Below, piece after piece: positions 1 through 7,863 of a DNA stretch of 64,000 bases. Under the pieces are notes generated by a model. The model saw nothing but the letters and a program-made list of their open reading frames with translations, did not search any database and was not told where the DNA came from. The position numbers and the translations under genes are program-made. The DNA is from Nocardioides sp. QY071 (GTDB taxonomy: Bacteria; Actinomycetota; Actinomycetes; Propionibacteriales; Nocardioidaceae), in the NCBI RefSeq assembly GCF_029961765.1, contig NZ_CP124681.1, positions 5,084,001 to 5,148,000 of the forward strand. The letters run 5' to 3'. Numbering within the stretch: position 1 is the first letter of the stretch; the number at the start of each line of letters is the position of its first letter.

Positions 1-328
1 GGGACAGCGCCCGTTTTGCCTGACCCTGCCGGGCCATGGCGTAGCCATCGAGCATCGTGACGCTGGCGGAGGCCGACCCGGGCGCCCCGAGGAGCACGGC
101 AGCGACCGTGTCGGAGGTGTGGACGACGGCGAGCGCCCCGATGAGCATCGCGAGAGCCGGCTCGGGGTCCATGCCGAACGTGACCGGCAGGAGGATCGCC
201 ACCGCACCGGTGCCACCGAGACCGGGGATCAGGCCGATCACGAGGCCGGCCACCACACCGATGGCGAGCATGACGAGGAGCGAGGGGTCGGCGAGCGAGC
301 CGAGGGCTGAGAAGGCTGCGTCGGTCAT
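1..328 (-). CDS. tctA: Tripartite tricarboxylate transporter large permease TctA (partial, N-terminal part)
   Basis: The first 109 codons of a membrane permease; the 3' end lies beyond the window. Residues about 16-32 form a hydrophobic segment ending in the IPGLGG turn typical of TctA, followed by further hydrophobic stretches and the conserved HTSDT and GAPGSASA segments. TctA is the 12-TM subunit that couples carboxylate uptake to an ion gradient. It starts 5 bp after the tctC stop, so the two are co-transcribed. In most families a small TctB membrane subunit lies between tctC and tctA. Here none is present, so TctB is either distal to tctA or missing. Confidence 0.88.
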   Translation of the reverse strand, partial: MTDAAFSALGSLADPSLLVMLAIGVVAGLVIGLIPGLGGTGAVAILLPVTFGMDPEPALAMLIGALAVVHTSDTVAAVLLGAPGSASASVTMLDGYAMARQGQAKRALS

Positions 329-333
329 GGTGG

Positions 334-1539
334 TCAGTCCTGCTCGATCGTGATGTCGTAGTCGGTCGCGAGGAGCGCAAGGACGTCCTCGCGCACGCTG
401 TCGTCGACCTGGTAGGCCTCGCCGATCCGCTCGGGGAGGTCCTCGGACGCGTCGATCGGGTAGCCGCCGAGGATCTCGGCCGCGGCCTTCTGGAACTCGG
501 GGTCGCGACCCATCTCGTCAGCGGTCGAGCGGAGCAGCTCCACCGCCTCGTCGGGAGTGTCCTCGGGCACCCACAGCGCCTTCTGGTACGTGTACGTCAG
601 CGCGAGGATCGCCCGGTAGGTCTCGAGCTTCCCGGGGTCGGGCTGCTCGTCGTACAGGTCCTCGTAGACCTCGACGACCGTCGGCAGGTCGGGGAAGTTC
701 GGATCGCGGACGATCTCGCCGTCCTCGTCGACCTGGCCCAGGGAGAAGAGCGGCACCGCCACGCCGTCCTCGACCAGCGGCTCGACCGCCGGCCCGTACG
801 ACGACGTCGTCTGGTAGTCGATGTCGACCTCACCCCGCTGGAGGGCCAGGTTGACCGGACCGCGCCCCTCGAAGCCGAAGGTCGCCTTCACGTCGGCGGA
901 GAGGAGGTCGAAGGCGAGCAGCGTCGTCAGGTCGAGGCTGGTCGCGGCGATGCCGCCGAAGACGAGCGGCGTGCCGCGGTCGACGAGGTCCTCCACCCCG
1001 TGGACGCCTGCACCGGTTCGGGCGTAGACCACGGCGCCCGTCCCGTTCGCGAGGATCGGGCGCAGCTCGTTGAAGTCGTAGCGCACCGCGGGCATGTCGA
1101 GCAGGTAGGGGACGACCGTCGACGCCGTGCTGACCAGCACCTCCGTGCCGTCCGGTTCGGCCGAGCTCATGAAGTGGTTGGTGCCGAGGATGCCCTCGCC
1201 GCCGTCGTCGTTCACCGGTGCGAGGCCGGGCGACCCGGGCACCGCGTGAGTGAGCTCGGTCGTCACGAAGCGCGCCCAGGTGTCGGTGCCGCCGCCCTCG
1301 GCGAGGGGGATCATCAGCTCGACGGTCTCACCGGCGTAGTCGCCGTCGGTCGTGGAGGCCGCCGGGTTGAGGAGGTTGCCGCCGACGACGGAGACACCCA
1401 CCGCCAGGGCGGTGAAGCCGGCCACGACGGCCGCGGCCAGCCGTGGGCTGGGCGCCCGGCGCTCGGGCGCGTCCTGCGCGGGCCGGACGTCGCCGTCTGC
1501 GGTCGCGACCACGTCGCTCTCGTTGACGTGCTGGGTCAT
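334..1539 (-). CDS. tctC: Tripartite tricarboxylate transporter substrate-binding protein (TctC family)
   Basis: A 401-aa extracytoplasmic binding protein. Residues about 34-55 form a single hydrophobic anchor or uncleaved signal, preceded by an Arg-rich stretch. The mature part keeps the TctC/Bug fold hallmarks: a VELMIPLAEGGGTD start, TNHFMSS and a long two-lobe domain. The ATG at 1539 was chosen over an in-frame ATG 30 bp upstream because a GGAGG box sits about 7 nt before it and the residues upstream (MRGSLDLEEP) look untranslated. It probably captures a di- or tricarboxylate for the TctA permease 5 bp downstream. With prpF upstream, the likely substrate class is tricarboxylates such as aconitate-type acids (inference). 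Confidence 0.9.
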   Translation of the reverse strand: MTQHVNESDVVATADGDVRPAQDAPERRAPSPRLAAAVVAGFTALAVGVSVVGGNLLNPAASTTDGDYAGETVELMIPLAEGGGTDTWARFVTTELTHAVPGSPGLAPVNDDGGEGILGTNHFMSSAEPDGTEVLVSTASTVVPYLLDMPAVRYDFNELRPILANGTGAVVYARTGAGVHGVEDLVDRGTPLVFGGIAATSLDLTTLLAFDLLSADVKATFGFEGRGPVNLALQRGEVDIDYQTTSSYGPAVEPLVEDGVAVPLFSLGQVDEDGEIVRDPNFPDLPTVVEVYEDLYDEQPDPGKLETYRAILALTYTYQKALWVPEDTPDEAVELLRSTADEMGRDPEFQKAAAEILGGYPIDASEDLPERIGEAYQVDDSVREDVLALLATDYDITIEQD

Positions 1540-1597
1540 GGGTTCCTCCAGATCAAGCGAGCCTCGCACGGACCGGCCGTGTCAAGGGAGTGGACTG

Positions 1598-2707
1598 TCA
1601 TGCCGAGACGGACGGGAGCAGCGGGGGGTCGGGCAGCACCACGGACCCGTGGGCCAGCCGGCGGTAGGTCCGCAGGACGCCGACGACGGGCACGCCGTCG
1701 TGCTCCTCGGCGAAGGTCGTCACACACCCGGCGGGCGTGCCGAGGCGAAGTCCCGCGGCAGGGCGGTCCTGGCGCACGAGGTCGTTCACGACCGTGCCGG
1801 GGACACCCGCGGCGAGGGTCAGCGCCACCGACCCGGTGACAGGAACAGCCGGGTGGAACCGGCCCATCGACAGCATGCGAACGGTAAGATCAGTCTCCTC
1901 GCCGTCCTGCGAACCGGGGCCCGAGACCAGCGCCAGCTTGGGTACGGCGCGGGCGACGGCCTCGGGGCTCGGCGCGAGCCCCATCAGTACGCCGGCTTCC
2001 CGTCGTACGACGTCGAGGCAGTCCAGCAGCCCGGGCACGCGGTCGAGGTCAGCGATGTCCTCGTCGCCGCGGACGCCGAAGTCGGCCGCCCGGGCAGCAA
2101 CGACGGGGGCGCCGGCGTCGACGAGCGTCACGGTCACTCCCCCGACGCCCTCCGTGAGCACGTCGCGCGGCGAGCGGGTCGGGAACAGCCGGCCGGTGCT
2201 GCGCCCGGCCGGGTCGACGAACCCCATCCGCACCGGGGCACCCGGGAACGGCACGCCGGGGATCGTGTCCGAGGCGGCCTCGTCCAGGTGACCACCGGGC
2301 GTGGGCACGTGCTGCAGGATCAGCTGGTCGGTGTTGGTGTTGAGGACGCGCACAGCCGTCTGCGACGGTCCCGTCGACACCCAGCCCTCGCGGATCGCGA
2401 AGGACGCGACGACGGCGGAGCAATTGCCGCAATTGCTGCCCCAGTCGACCTTGGCCTCGTCGATGCCGACCTGGGCGAAGGTGTAATCGACGTCCACACC
2501 GGGCTGGGAGGACGGCGCGAGGATCACGGCCTTGCTCGTCGTCGACGTACCACCGCCGACGCCATCCACCTGACGATGGTCGGGACTGCCGTAGATCCGC
2601 AGCAGCACCTCGTCGACGGACAGGTCGGGGACCTGCAGGTCCTCGCGTCGGAAGACCCAGCACTTGCTGGTGCCTCCGCGCATCCACGTCGCCGCGATCT
2701 CTCGCAT
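1598..2707 (-). CDS. prpF: PrpF-family isomerase (2-methylaconitate / oxalomesaconate-type)
   Basis: A 369-aa protein of the PrpF family, which has two diaminopimelate-epimerase-like halves. Visible signatures are RGGTSK at 10-15, the GGGTSTTSK segment ending at Lys59, and NCGN at 92-95. In characterised PrpF a lysine and a cysteine 34 residues apart are the proposed bases. Lys59 and Cys93 have exactly that spacing here. Family members move a double bond or isomerise unsaturated tricarboxylates (2-methylaconitate, 4-oxalomesaconate). The acnD/prpC partners of the methylcitrate cycle are absent. The gene instead heads a unit with tctC and tctA 58 bp downstream, so it more likely acts on an imported tricarboxylate. 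Which one cannot be read from sequence. Confidence 0.88.
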   Translation of the reverse strand: MREIAATWMRGGTSKCWVFRREDLQVPDLSVDEVLLRIYGSPDHRQVDGVGGGTSTTSKAVILAPSSQPGVDVDYTFAQVGIDEAKVDWGSNCGNCSAVVASFAIREGWVSTGPSQTAVRVLNTNTDQLILQHVPTPGGHLDEAASDTIPGVPFPGAPVRMGFVDPAGRSTGRLFPTRSPRDVLTEGVGGVTVTLVDAGAPVVAARAADFGVRGDEDIADLDRVPGLLDCLDVVRREAGVLMGLAPSPEAVARAVPKLALVSGPGSQDGEETDLTVRMLSMGRFHPAVPVTGSVALTLAAGVPGTVVNDLVRQDRPAAGLRLGTPAGCVTTFAEEHDGVPVVGVLRTYRRLAHGSVVLPDPPLLPSVSA

Positions 2708-2920
2708 TCGCCCCTCCTGGGTCGGGCCGCCCGGACGCTCCGGACCCCCTCAGGTTGGGCTGCCGTGAGTTGTAGCACAATCGCCATTTGTCACAGGAGA
2801 GTGAAGTGATGCTTAAGCCACTACCGGCACGTGACACCCGTGGGCAGCGCGTCCGCGATTGAAGCAGCGCAGGAACACCCTTCATGGCTTTGTAGCGATG
2901 CTTCAGGCAGAATCGGCGTC
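2708..2920. promoter_or_regulatory. Divergent promoter region between prpF and the LysR gene
   Basis: 213 bp between divergently transcribed prpF and a LysR-type regulator gene. LysR proteins normally bind in such intervals and control both genes. A small dyad TTGT-N3-ACAA lies at 2770-2780. It is a plausible but unproven half of a T-N11-A type site. Confidence 0.4.
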
Positions 2921-3823
2921 ATGCTCGACATCAGGCGCCTGCAGGTCCTGCTGGCGATCGTGGAGGAGGGCTCGGTGACGGGTGCCGCCGCAGCACTCGG
3001 CTACACGCCGTCCGCGATCTCGCAGCAGCTGCTCCGACTGGAGCGCGAGGTGGGCCAGCCACTGCTCGACCGCCACGCCCGCGGCATGACGCCGACCGAC
3101 GCAGGCGTCGTGCTCGCGACCCACGCACGCAAGATCCTCCGGCACCTGGCGGCGGCCGAGGCCGACCTGGCCGAGGTCGCCGGGGTGCGACGCGGCAGTG
3201 TCACGCTGGGAACCTTCCCCACCGTCGGGAGCTCGTTCCTCCCCCTCGCCGTCCGCCGCTACCGCGAGCTCTACCCCAACATCTCCCTCACGATCAGCAG
3301 CGGGCGCGAGGACAACCTGGTGCGGATGCTCGAGGACGGCACTGTCGCCATGTCCCTGCTGTGGGACTACGAGTGGCAGCGCATCGACAACGACGAGCTG
3401 GTCCTGACTGAGCTCTTCACTGATCCCACGGTGCTCCTCGTCGGCGCGAACCACCGGCTCGCCCGCCGTCGTACTGTCCGGATGAGCGACCTGACCTCCG
3501 AGCCCTGGATCATCAGGGCCGGCGGCCATCCGGTCGTCGAGGTGCTGGACCGCAGCGCGGTCGCGGCGGGCTTCACGCCGACCATCGCGTTCCAGGCCAA
3601 CGACTACCAGGAGGCGCAGGCCATGGTCAGCGTCGGCCTCGGCATCGCCCTCGCCCCCCGGACGGCCACGGTCAACCAGCACCCTGACGTGCGGGTCGTC
3701 TCGCTCGGCGACACCGCCCCCTCCCGGCGGGTCCTGGTCGCCCACCGTCAGGGACGGGTCCGAGGTGCGGCCGAGCTGGCCCTGCACGACGTGCTGGTCG
3801 AGACGGCGTTGACCTACACCTGA
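2921..3823 (+). CDS. LysR-family transcriptional regulator of the tct/prpF locus
   Basis: A 300-aa LysR protein. The N-terminal winged helix-turn-helix (residues about 1-60, with the typical RRLQVLLAIVEEGSVTGAAAAL start) is followed by a periplasmic-binding-protein-like effector domain from about residue 90. The ATG at 2921 is used because the first LysR-conserved residue follows at once. An in-frame ATG 90 bp upstream would add residues without family support. Its divergent position next to prpF-tctC-tctA fits a regulator that senses the transported carboxylate. The gene ends at the edge of a decayed IS3-type sequence. Confidence 0.9.
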   Translation: MLDIRRLQVLLAIVEEGSVTGAAAALGYTPSAISQQLLRLEREVGQPLLDRHARGMTPTDAGVVLATHARKILRHLAAAEADLAEVAGVRRGSVTLGTFPTVGSSFLPLAVRRYRELYPNISLTISSGREDNLVRMLEDGTVAMSLLWDYEWQRIDNDELVLTELFTDPTVLLVGANHRLARRRTVRMSDLTSEPWIIRAGGHPVVEVLDRSAVAAGFTPTIAFQANDYQEAQAMVSVGLGIALAPRTATVNQHPDVRVVSLGDTAPSRRVLVAHRQGRVRGAAELALHDVLVETALTYT

Positions 3824-3839
3824 GAACCGGAACCTGCCC

Positions 3840-4160
3840 CGCGCGGACATGCCGAGGGAGCTCGCTCTGCATCGGGGGCCAGAAGCCCTCCATCATGGCG
3901 TTGTCCGGGCCGTCGCCCATGGTGACGAAGGACGGCGAGAGCTCGGCTGTCCGCACACGGCTGCCAACGGCCGACGGGAGTCAACTGGACCCCATGGTCG
4001 GCGTGGACCACGCCGACAGGTCCGAACTGCCGCTGTGCATGGCCAGGTCGAGAGCATTGACGACCCGTGTCGAACTCTGGCATGCGTCGCTGGACCAGTC
4101 CCACGGTACGCCGGCCAAAGGGATCCAGCACCGCGGCGTAGTGGACATTCCCCGCCCGCG
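3840..4160 (-). pseudogene. Degraded IS3-family transposase (integrase-core remnant)
   Basis: Three minus-strand frames together spell the end of an IS3-type DDE transposase, read from high to low coordinates. The first piece is HYAAVLDPFGRRTVG, like the usual CVVLDAFSRRVVGW. Next, shifted by one frame, comes TRVVNALDLAM, like the segment before the second Asp. Then come VVHADHGVQ, equivalent to the HSDHGSQY motif with the second Asp, and MGDGPDNAMMEGFW followed by MQSEL, equivalent to GDxYDNAMMESFWxxMQxEL with the catalytic Glu. At least two frameshifts are needed, the Tyr of YDNA is lost, and the N-terminal half is missing. No terminal inverted repeat was recognised. It is inactive and marks a past insertion between the LysR and PPOX genes. 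Confidence 0.7.
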
Positions 4161-4216
4161 TGGGTGTTCGGCGCTAGCGAGCGATCGTCTGCTGCCTCCG
4201 GCCGCCCAGCCCGGCA

Positions 4217-4633
4217 TCAGTACTCAAGCAGACGACCTCCCGACCAACCGAACCATCGATCAATCGCCACGTGGACCGTGACGAGAGGACTCTCCCTGGC
4301 AGGGTAGTCCTTGCCGAGGAAGTGCCTCGAGAGTCGATCGATGTCGGCCAGGCCCTCATCGGGCTTGATCGATACGACATGCCCCTGGACTGATACATGC
4401 GTGCCGAAATCGTCCGCCGCCAGCACGGTCAGCGATACGTGTCCGTTGTTCTTCAGGTGCTTGAGCCGGGCACGATCGGAGTTCATGCACAGCATCAGAA
4501 GGCCGTCATCTTCGAGGAGGTACCACGTCGCTACCGACACGGGCCGGCCGTCGGACGTGACCGTCGCCATGACGGCCGGGTTCGGCTTTCGGACAATGGC
4601 TAGGGCAGCTTCCGGCAACGGGGCGTCAGACAC
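4217..4633 (-). CDS. PPOX-class (pyridoxamine-phosphate-oxidase-like) flavin/F420-dependent oxidoreductase
   Basis: A 138-aa split-beta-barrel protein. It shows the family features PNPAVMATVTSDGRPVSVATWY near the N-terminus, a central KHLKNNGHVSLTVL strand pair and a C-terminal VHVAIDRWFGW. These match the short actinobacterial PPOX proteins of the TIGR03618 type, many of which use coenzyme F420. The GTG at 4633 is chosen because homologous sequence begins a few residues later (LPEAALAIVRKP). An ATG at 4663 is possible but unsupported by similarity. It stands alone between two degenerate genes. Substrate unknown. Confidence 0.75.
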   Translation of the reverse strand: MSDAPLPEAALAIVRKPNPAVMATVTSDGRPVSVATWYLLEDDGLLMLCMNSDRARLKHLKNNGHVSLTVLAADDFGTHVSVQGHVVSIKPDEGLADIDRLSRHFLGKDYPARESPLVTVHVAIDRWFGWSGGRLLEY

Positions 4634-4663
4634 AGCGTCATTGTGACAGGACCAGCGCCCCAT

Positions 4664-5026
4664 GATGCAACAGGTTGGCGACCGGCGCCCGAACATGGCT
4701 TCGACCAGGCCGTCGATGCTGCGGGTTCTGACACCGTGGACGTAGGCCTCCGACACCACCGCGTACGACGCATGGTCGGTGCGTCGGCGGGGTTAGAGGA
4801 TGACGGGCAGGAACGAGGCCTTGCGTCGTTTGGGATGCGTGGCTCGACGTCGCCCCTCTGTTCCGCGCCCTCGTGCCGGGCTCCTCACTGCCACGACGTT
4901 GTACGCGGAGGTCACCTCATCCCAGACGAGGTCGATGCAGGCGATTCATCGGTGCCGTCGCTCGGGCAAAGGAGCGGCTCGCGTTGCCAACAGCTCACAG
5001 CACATCGTCTCTCAGCGGCGCGGCAC
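4664..5026. other. Intergenic stretch without recognisable gene
   Basis: About 360 bp between the PPOX gene and the broken LuxR gene. Several short open frames exist on both strands, but none has a ribosome-binding site or recognisable family sequence. Given decayed genes on both sides, this is probably old insertion debris. Confidence 0.4.
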
Positions 5027-5540
5027 TCACCGCGACCTCCGCGCGGCGAGCTCGGCCCGCGATCGGACCCCGAGCTTCGCGTAGACCCGGGCGAGGTGGA
5101 ACTGCACGGTTTTCACCGACAGGAACAGCTCGGCGGCGACCTCCTTGTTGCTGCGGCCCTGCGCGACCAACCCGGCGACGGCCTCTCCTGCGGGGCGAGG
5201 TCGTCGAGCTCGCGGTGCCCGCGGACCACCTTGACGCCGTCGGCGGCGAGCTCACGGTCGCAGCGGGCGGCGTCGAGGTCACCGCGCACGCCGTACCAGC
5301 GGCCGCGGGCGTAGGCGAGCCGGGCGGTCGCGGAGGCGTGGCCGTGCTCGCGCGCGACCTCTTCGTGGCAGGTCAGGAAGGCGTCCGCCTCGTCCTGCCG
5401 CCCCACCAGCACGAAGGCGTTCGCGTGCACGTCGGCCCACGGCCAGCAGCCGGGCTGCTCGACCCAGTCGCGCGCTCGGTCGGGGTCGTCGGCGGTGAAC
5501 GCGCCCAAGCCCCGAGCTGCCGAGCACACCTCCGCCGTCA
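5027..5540 (-). pseudogene. Truncated, frameshifted LuxR-family (large ATP-binding / TPR type) regulator
   Basis: The C-terminal end of a LuxR regulator in two frames. From 5540 down to about 5195 one frame reads a TPR-like helical stretch (DRARDWVEQPGCWPWADVH through GRWYGVRGDLDAARCDRELA) and reaches ELDDLAPQE, the usual start of the LuxR helix-turn-helix. A frame change then occurs, and AVAGLVAQGRSNKEVAAELF followed by LSVKTVQFHLARVYAKLGV gives the HTH in the next frame, ending at TGA 5027-5029. The N-terminal AAA ATPase part is absent, cut at the amidohydrolase stop. Non-functional. Confidence 0.75.
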
Positions 5541-6419
5541 GGAAAGTCCAAGCAGGCCGATCGCGTTCTCCCTGAGAATCAGCGGTCGGGCCGCGTCGGG
5601 AATGTCGAGTGCCTCGAACTCCCGCAGCCAACGGTCGGGTGCAAGGACTGGGTAGTCCGACCCGAACAACACCTTGTTGCGAAGGATAGTTCCGGCCTGC
5701 CGGACAAGTTTCGGCGGCAAGTATTTCGGGGCCCACCCCGACAGGTCGATGAACACGTTCGCCTTGTGAGTCGCGATCGCCATGGACGAGTCGACCCACG
5801 GCACACCGGGATGCGCCAGGACGATAGGCAGGGCGGGGAACTCCGCAGCGACATCGTCGATCAGCATCGGGTCCGAGTATCGAAGCTTGATGCCACGGCC
5901 GCCCGGGAGCCCAGCACCGATTCCGGTCTGGCCGGTGTGGAATAGGGAAACTACCCCGAGCGCCTCCAACTCCGCCCACAGCGGGCGAAGCTTGGGATCG
6001 TTGGGACGGAACCCCTGGAGGCTCGGGTGAAATTTGAAGCCGCGCACCCCGTGCTGCTCGACCAGCCGTCGCGCCCGAGTCACTGAAGCAGCCCCTGAAA
6101 GCGGATCGACGGATCCGAACGGGATGAGGACGTCCGCGTGTTCCGATGCTCGCTCAGCAATCTCTTCGCTCGACAGCGCCGGGTGTTCGAGCGCGGTCGT
6201 CGCGTCGACCGTGAAGATCACCGCCGCCATGTTGCGCTCGCGATAGTGAGCCGCAAGCGCTTCTACGGTCGGCGACCGGTCCTGGTCCGCCCTGAAATAG
6301 GCGGCGGAAGCATCGAGCAGCTCCTGATCCAGCGAGAAATTCCCGTGCGCATCGGCTTCCACGTGCACATGCATGTCGACCGCCATGACGGAGCCGACGT
6401 CGATTCGGGACTCATACAT
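5538..6419 (-). CDS. Amidohydrolase-family (PF04909, ACMSD-like) metal-dependent hydrolase
   Basis: A 293-aa TIM-barrel hydrolase of the amidohydrolase_2 family. Metal and catalytic signatures are visible in order: HVH at 17-19, GFKFHPSLQGF in the middle, the IVLAHPG histidine and GSDYP with the late Asp near residue 255. Members decarboxylate or hydrolyse C-C or C-N bonds of ring-derived acids, and some act on beta-ketoacyl-CoA intermediates. It is the last gene of a minus-strand run (binding protein, flavoenzyme, dehydrogenase, this gene), 12 bp after the dehydrogenase stop, with an AAGGA box before the ATG. Its substrate is probably an intermediate of the island's pathway (inference). Confidence 0.8.
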   Translation of the reverse strand: MYESRIDVGSVMAVDMHVHVEADAHGNFSLDQELLDASAAYFRADQDRSPTVEALAAHYRERNMAAVIFTVDATTALEHPALSSEEIAERASEHADVLIPFGSVDPLSGAASVTRARRLVEQHGVRGFKFHPSLQGFRPNDPKLRPLWAELEALGVVSLFHTGQTGIGAGLPGGRGIKLRYSDPMLIDDVAAEFPALPIVLAHPGVPWVDSSMAIATHKANVFIDLSGWAPKYLPPKLVRQAGTILRNKVLFGSDYPVLAPDRWLREFEALDIPDAARPLILRENAIGLLGLS

Positions 6420-6431
6420 TGTTGGGTCCTT

Positions 6432-7370
6432 TCAGGGAAGAGAAGGGAAGTCGCGCTTTCGCAGAATCAGCTCAACGAGCAGTTCATCACGCTGGGCAAC
6501 GAGATCGCGCTGGTCGATGCCTTCCAGCTCCGCGTCAACCCCTGCAACGAGGGCGTCGGTGAGAGCAGGAGTGAGTCGGGGAGCGCCCAGGTCATCCATC
6601 CACACCTGGGCGGGCGGCCCAAGGTGGCGAAGCGTATGGGCCATACCCCCAGGCCCGCCGGACAGATGCTGTCCAGCGAGCGGACCCAGCAACGCCCAGC
6701 GAAGACCCGGCCCAGAACTGATTGCCGTGTCGATGTCACCAACCGTCGCGATGCCACGCTCGACCAGCGAATACGCTTCGCGCCACAGCGCTGCCTGAAG
6801 CCGGTTGGTGAGGTGGCCGGGCACCTCTCCTCGCACGAGCACAGGCCGCTTGCCCAGGGACTCATAGAACGAGAAGGCAGCTTTGACGAACTCCTTCGAC
6901 GAGCGCTCCCCCGGCACCACCTCAACCAGCGGCACGAGTTGCGCCGGGTGAAACGGATGCCCGATCAGCACTCGCTCAGGGTGTGCCGAACACATCTGCT
7001 GGAGCGTGGTCGGCATCAGCCCCGAGGAACTGCTAGCGACAACGACCCCCTCGGGGGCCAACGCATCGACATCAGCCAGCAACTCGGCCTTGGCCTCCAG
7101 GTCCTCCGGCCCGGACTCCTGTACGAACGTCGCACCCTCGAGCGCCTGCTCAAGGGTCGCGCTCGTCGTAAGCCTCGATCGGTCAGCTCCCGCGGCCAGG
7201 CCAAGTCGCTCAAGGGCCGGCCACGCCGCTTCGACCCCGTCCCGCAGACGAACCTCGGCGCCATCAGCCGGGTCGAAGACGCGAACATCGTGACCGCGGG
7301 CAAGCAGCAGCGCCGCCCAGCCGATACCGATGGTGCCGGCCCCAATGACCGCTACTGGCCCTGACTTCAT
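6432..7370 (-). CDS. 3-hydroxyacyl-CoA dehydrogenase family protein (carnitine/gulonate-dehydrogenase-like)
   Basis: A 312-aa NAD-dependent dehydrogenase. The Rossmann motif GAGTIGIG lies at residues about 10-17, the catalytic-loop SSSSGLMPT in the middle, and the conserved HPFHPAQLVPLVEVVPG segment supplies the family His-Pro and Glu residues. The single-domain length fits 3-hydroxybutyryl-CoA, L-carnitine or L-gulonate 3-dehydrogenases better than the multifunctional fatty-acid enzymes. A GAGGA box lies before the ATG. It lies between the flavoenzyme and the amidohydrolase and likely oxidises a 3-hydroxy intermediate. Whether the substrate is a CoA ester or a free hydroxy acid is undecided. 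Confidence 0.82.
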   Translation of the reverse strand: MKSGPVAVIGAGTIGIGWAALLLARGHDVRVFDPADGAEVRLRDGVEAAWPALERLGLAAGADRSRLTTSATLEQALEGATFVQESGPEDLEAKAELLADVDALAPEGVVVASSSSGLMPTTLQQMCSAHPERVLIGHPFHPAQLVPLVEVVPGERSSKEFVKAAFSFYESLGKRPVLVRGEVPGHLTNRLQAALWREAYSLVERGIATVGDIDTAISSGPGLRWALLGPLAGQHLSGGPGGMAHTLRHLGPPAQVWMDDLGAPRLTPALTDALVAGVDAELEGIDQRDLVAQRDELLVELILRKRDFPSLP

Positions 7371-7443
7371 CTGTTCCTCACGATCGTGACGCCCATCCAG
7401 TTGACGAACACCAGCAGTGGTCTCAGGGACATTGGGAGCAGAC

Positions 7444-7620
7444 TCATCGCAACCCCAACCATTGGCTCAACCCACGGGACGAAAAGCCCAAGGTCTCGGC
7501 GCTTCCTGGCCCACCGGAGTCGGAAAGATCGTCGATGGCGTGATCTGTGCGCATTCCGCTGCTCTTGCCCAATGGAGTGCGGATCGCACCGAGGACCGAT
7601 GCCCTGCGACTGGTAGTCAA
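7444..7620 (-). pseudogene. Possible thiolase N-terminal remnant
   Basis: A 58-codon frame beginning at a TTG with AAGGA about 6 nt upstream. Residues 7-22 (ASVLGAIRTPLGKSSG) resemble the start of acetyl-CoA acetyltransferases (VIVGAVRTPIGKRxGG), followed by a weak DHAIDDL match. After this the similarity fades and the frame stops. The rest of 7371-7863 has no other recognisable coding sequence. Its position just upstream of a 3-hydroxyacyl-CoA dehydrogenase would suit a lost thiolase. The match is short, so this is tentative. Confidence 0.3.
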
Positions 7621-7863
7621 CGTGAGTCCTTCGTAGATCTGGAAGTTCGTTCGTTAGCAGCGCGGACCTGGGCGAGAACCCGGACCTGGACCGTTCCGGG
7701 CGCGGCCTCAGGGCGCGTCGCTCCCGCCGCGTCGGGCAGGAAGCTGCTCCAACGCACGGCGGCATCGGAGCGACCGCCGAGTTCGTCGGCGCGTGATGGT
7801 CGCGCTCGTGCGCTGACGCGGTAGCGCAACCGATCAACACCATGCTCTCCGGCGCAGAGGGCC

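Noticed and set aside
7371..7863. 158-codon minus-strand frame as a real gene
   Set aside because: No family similarity, no ribosome-binding site, and its composition changes along the frame. At most a thiolase remnant lies in another frame.
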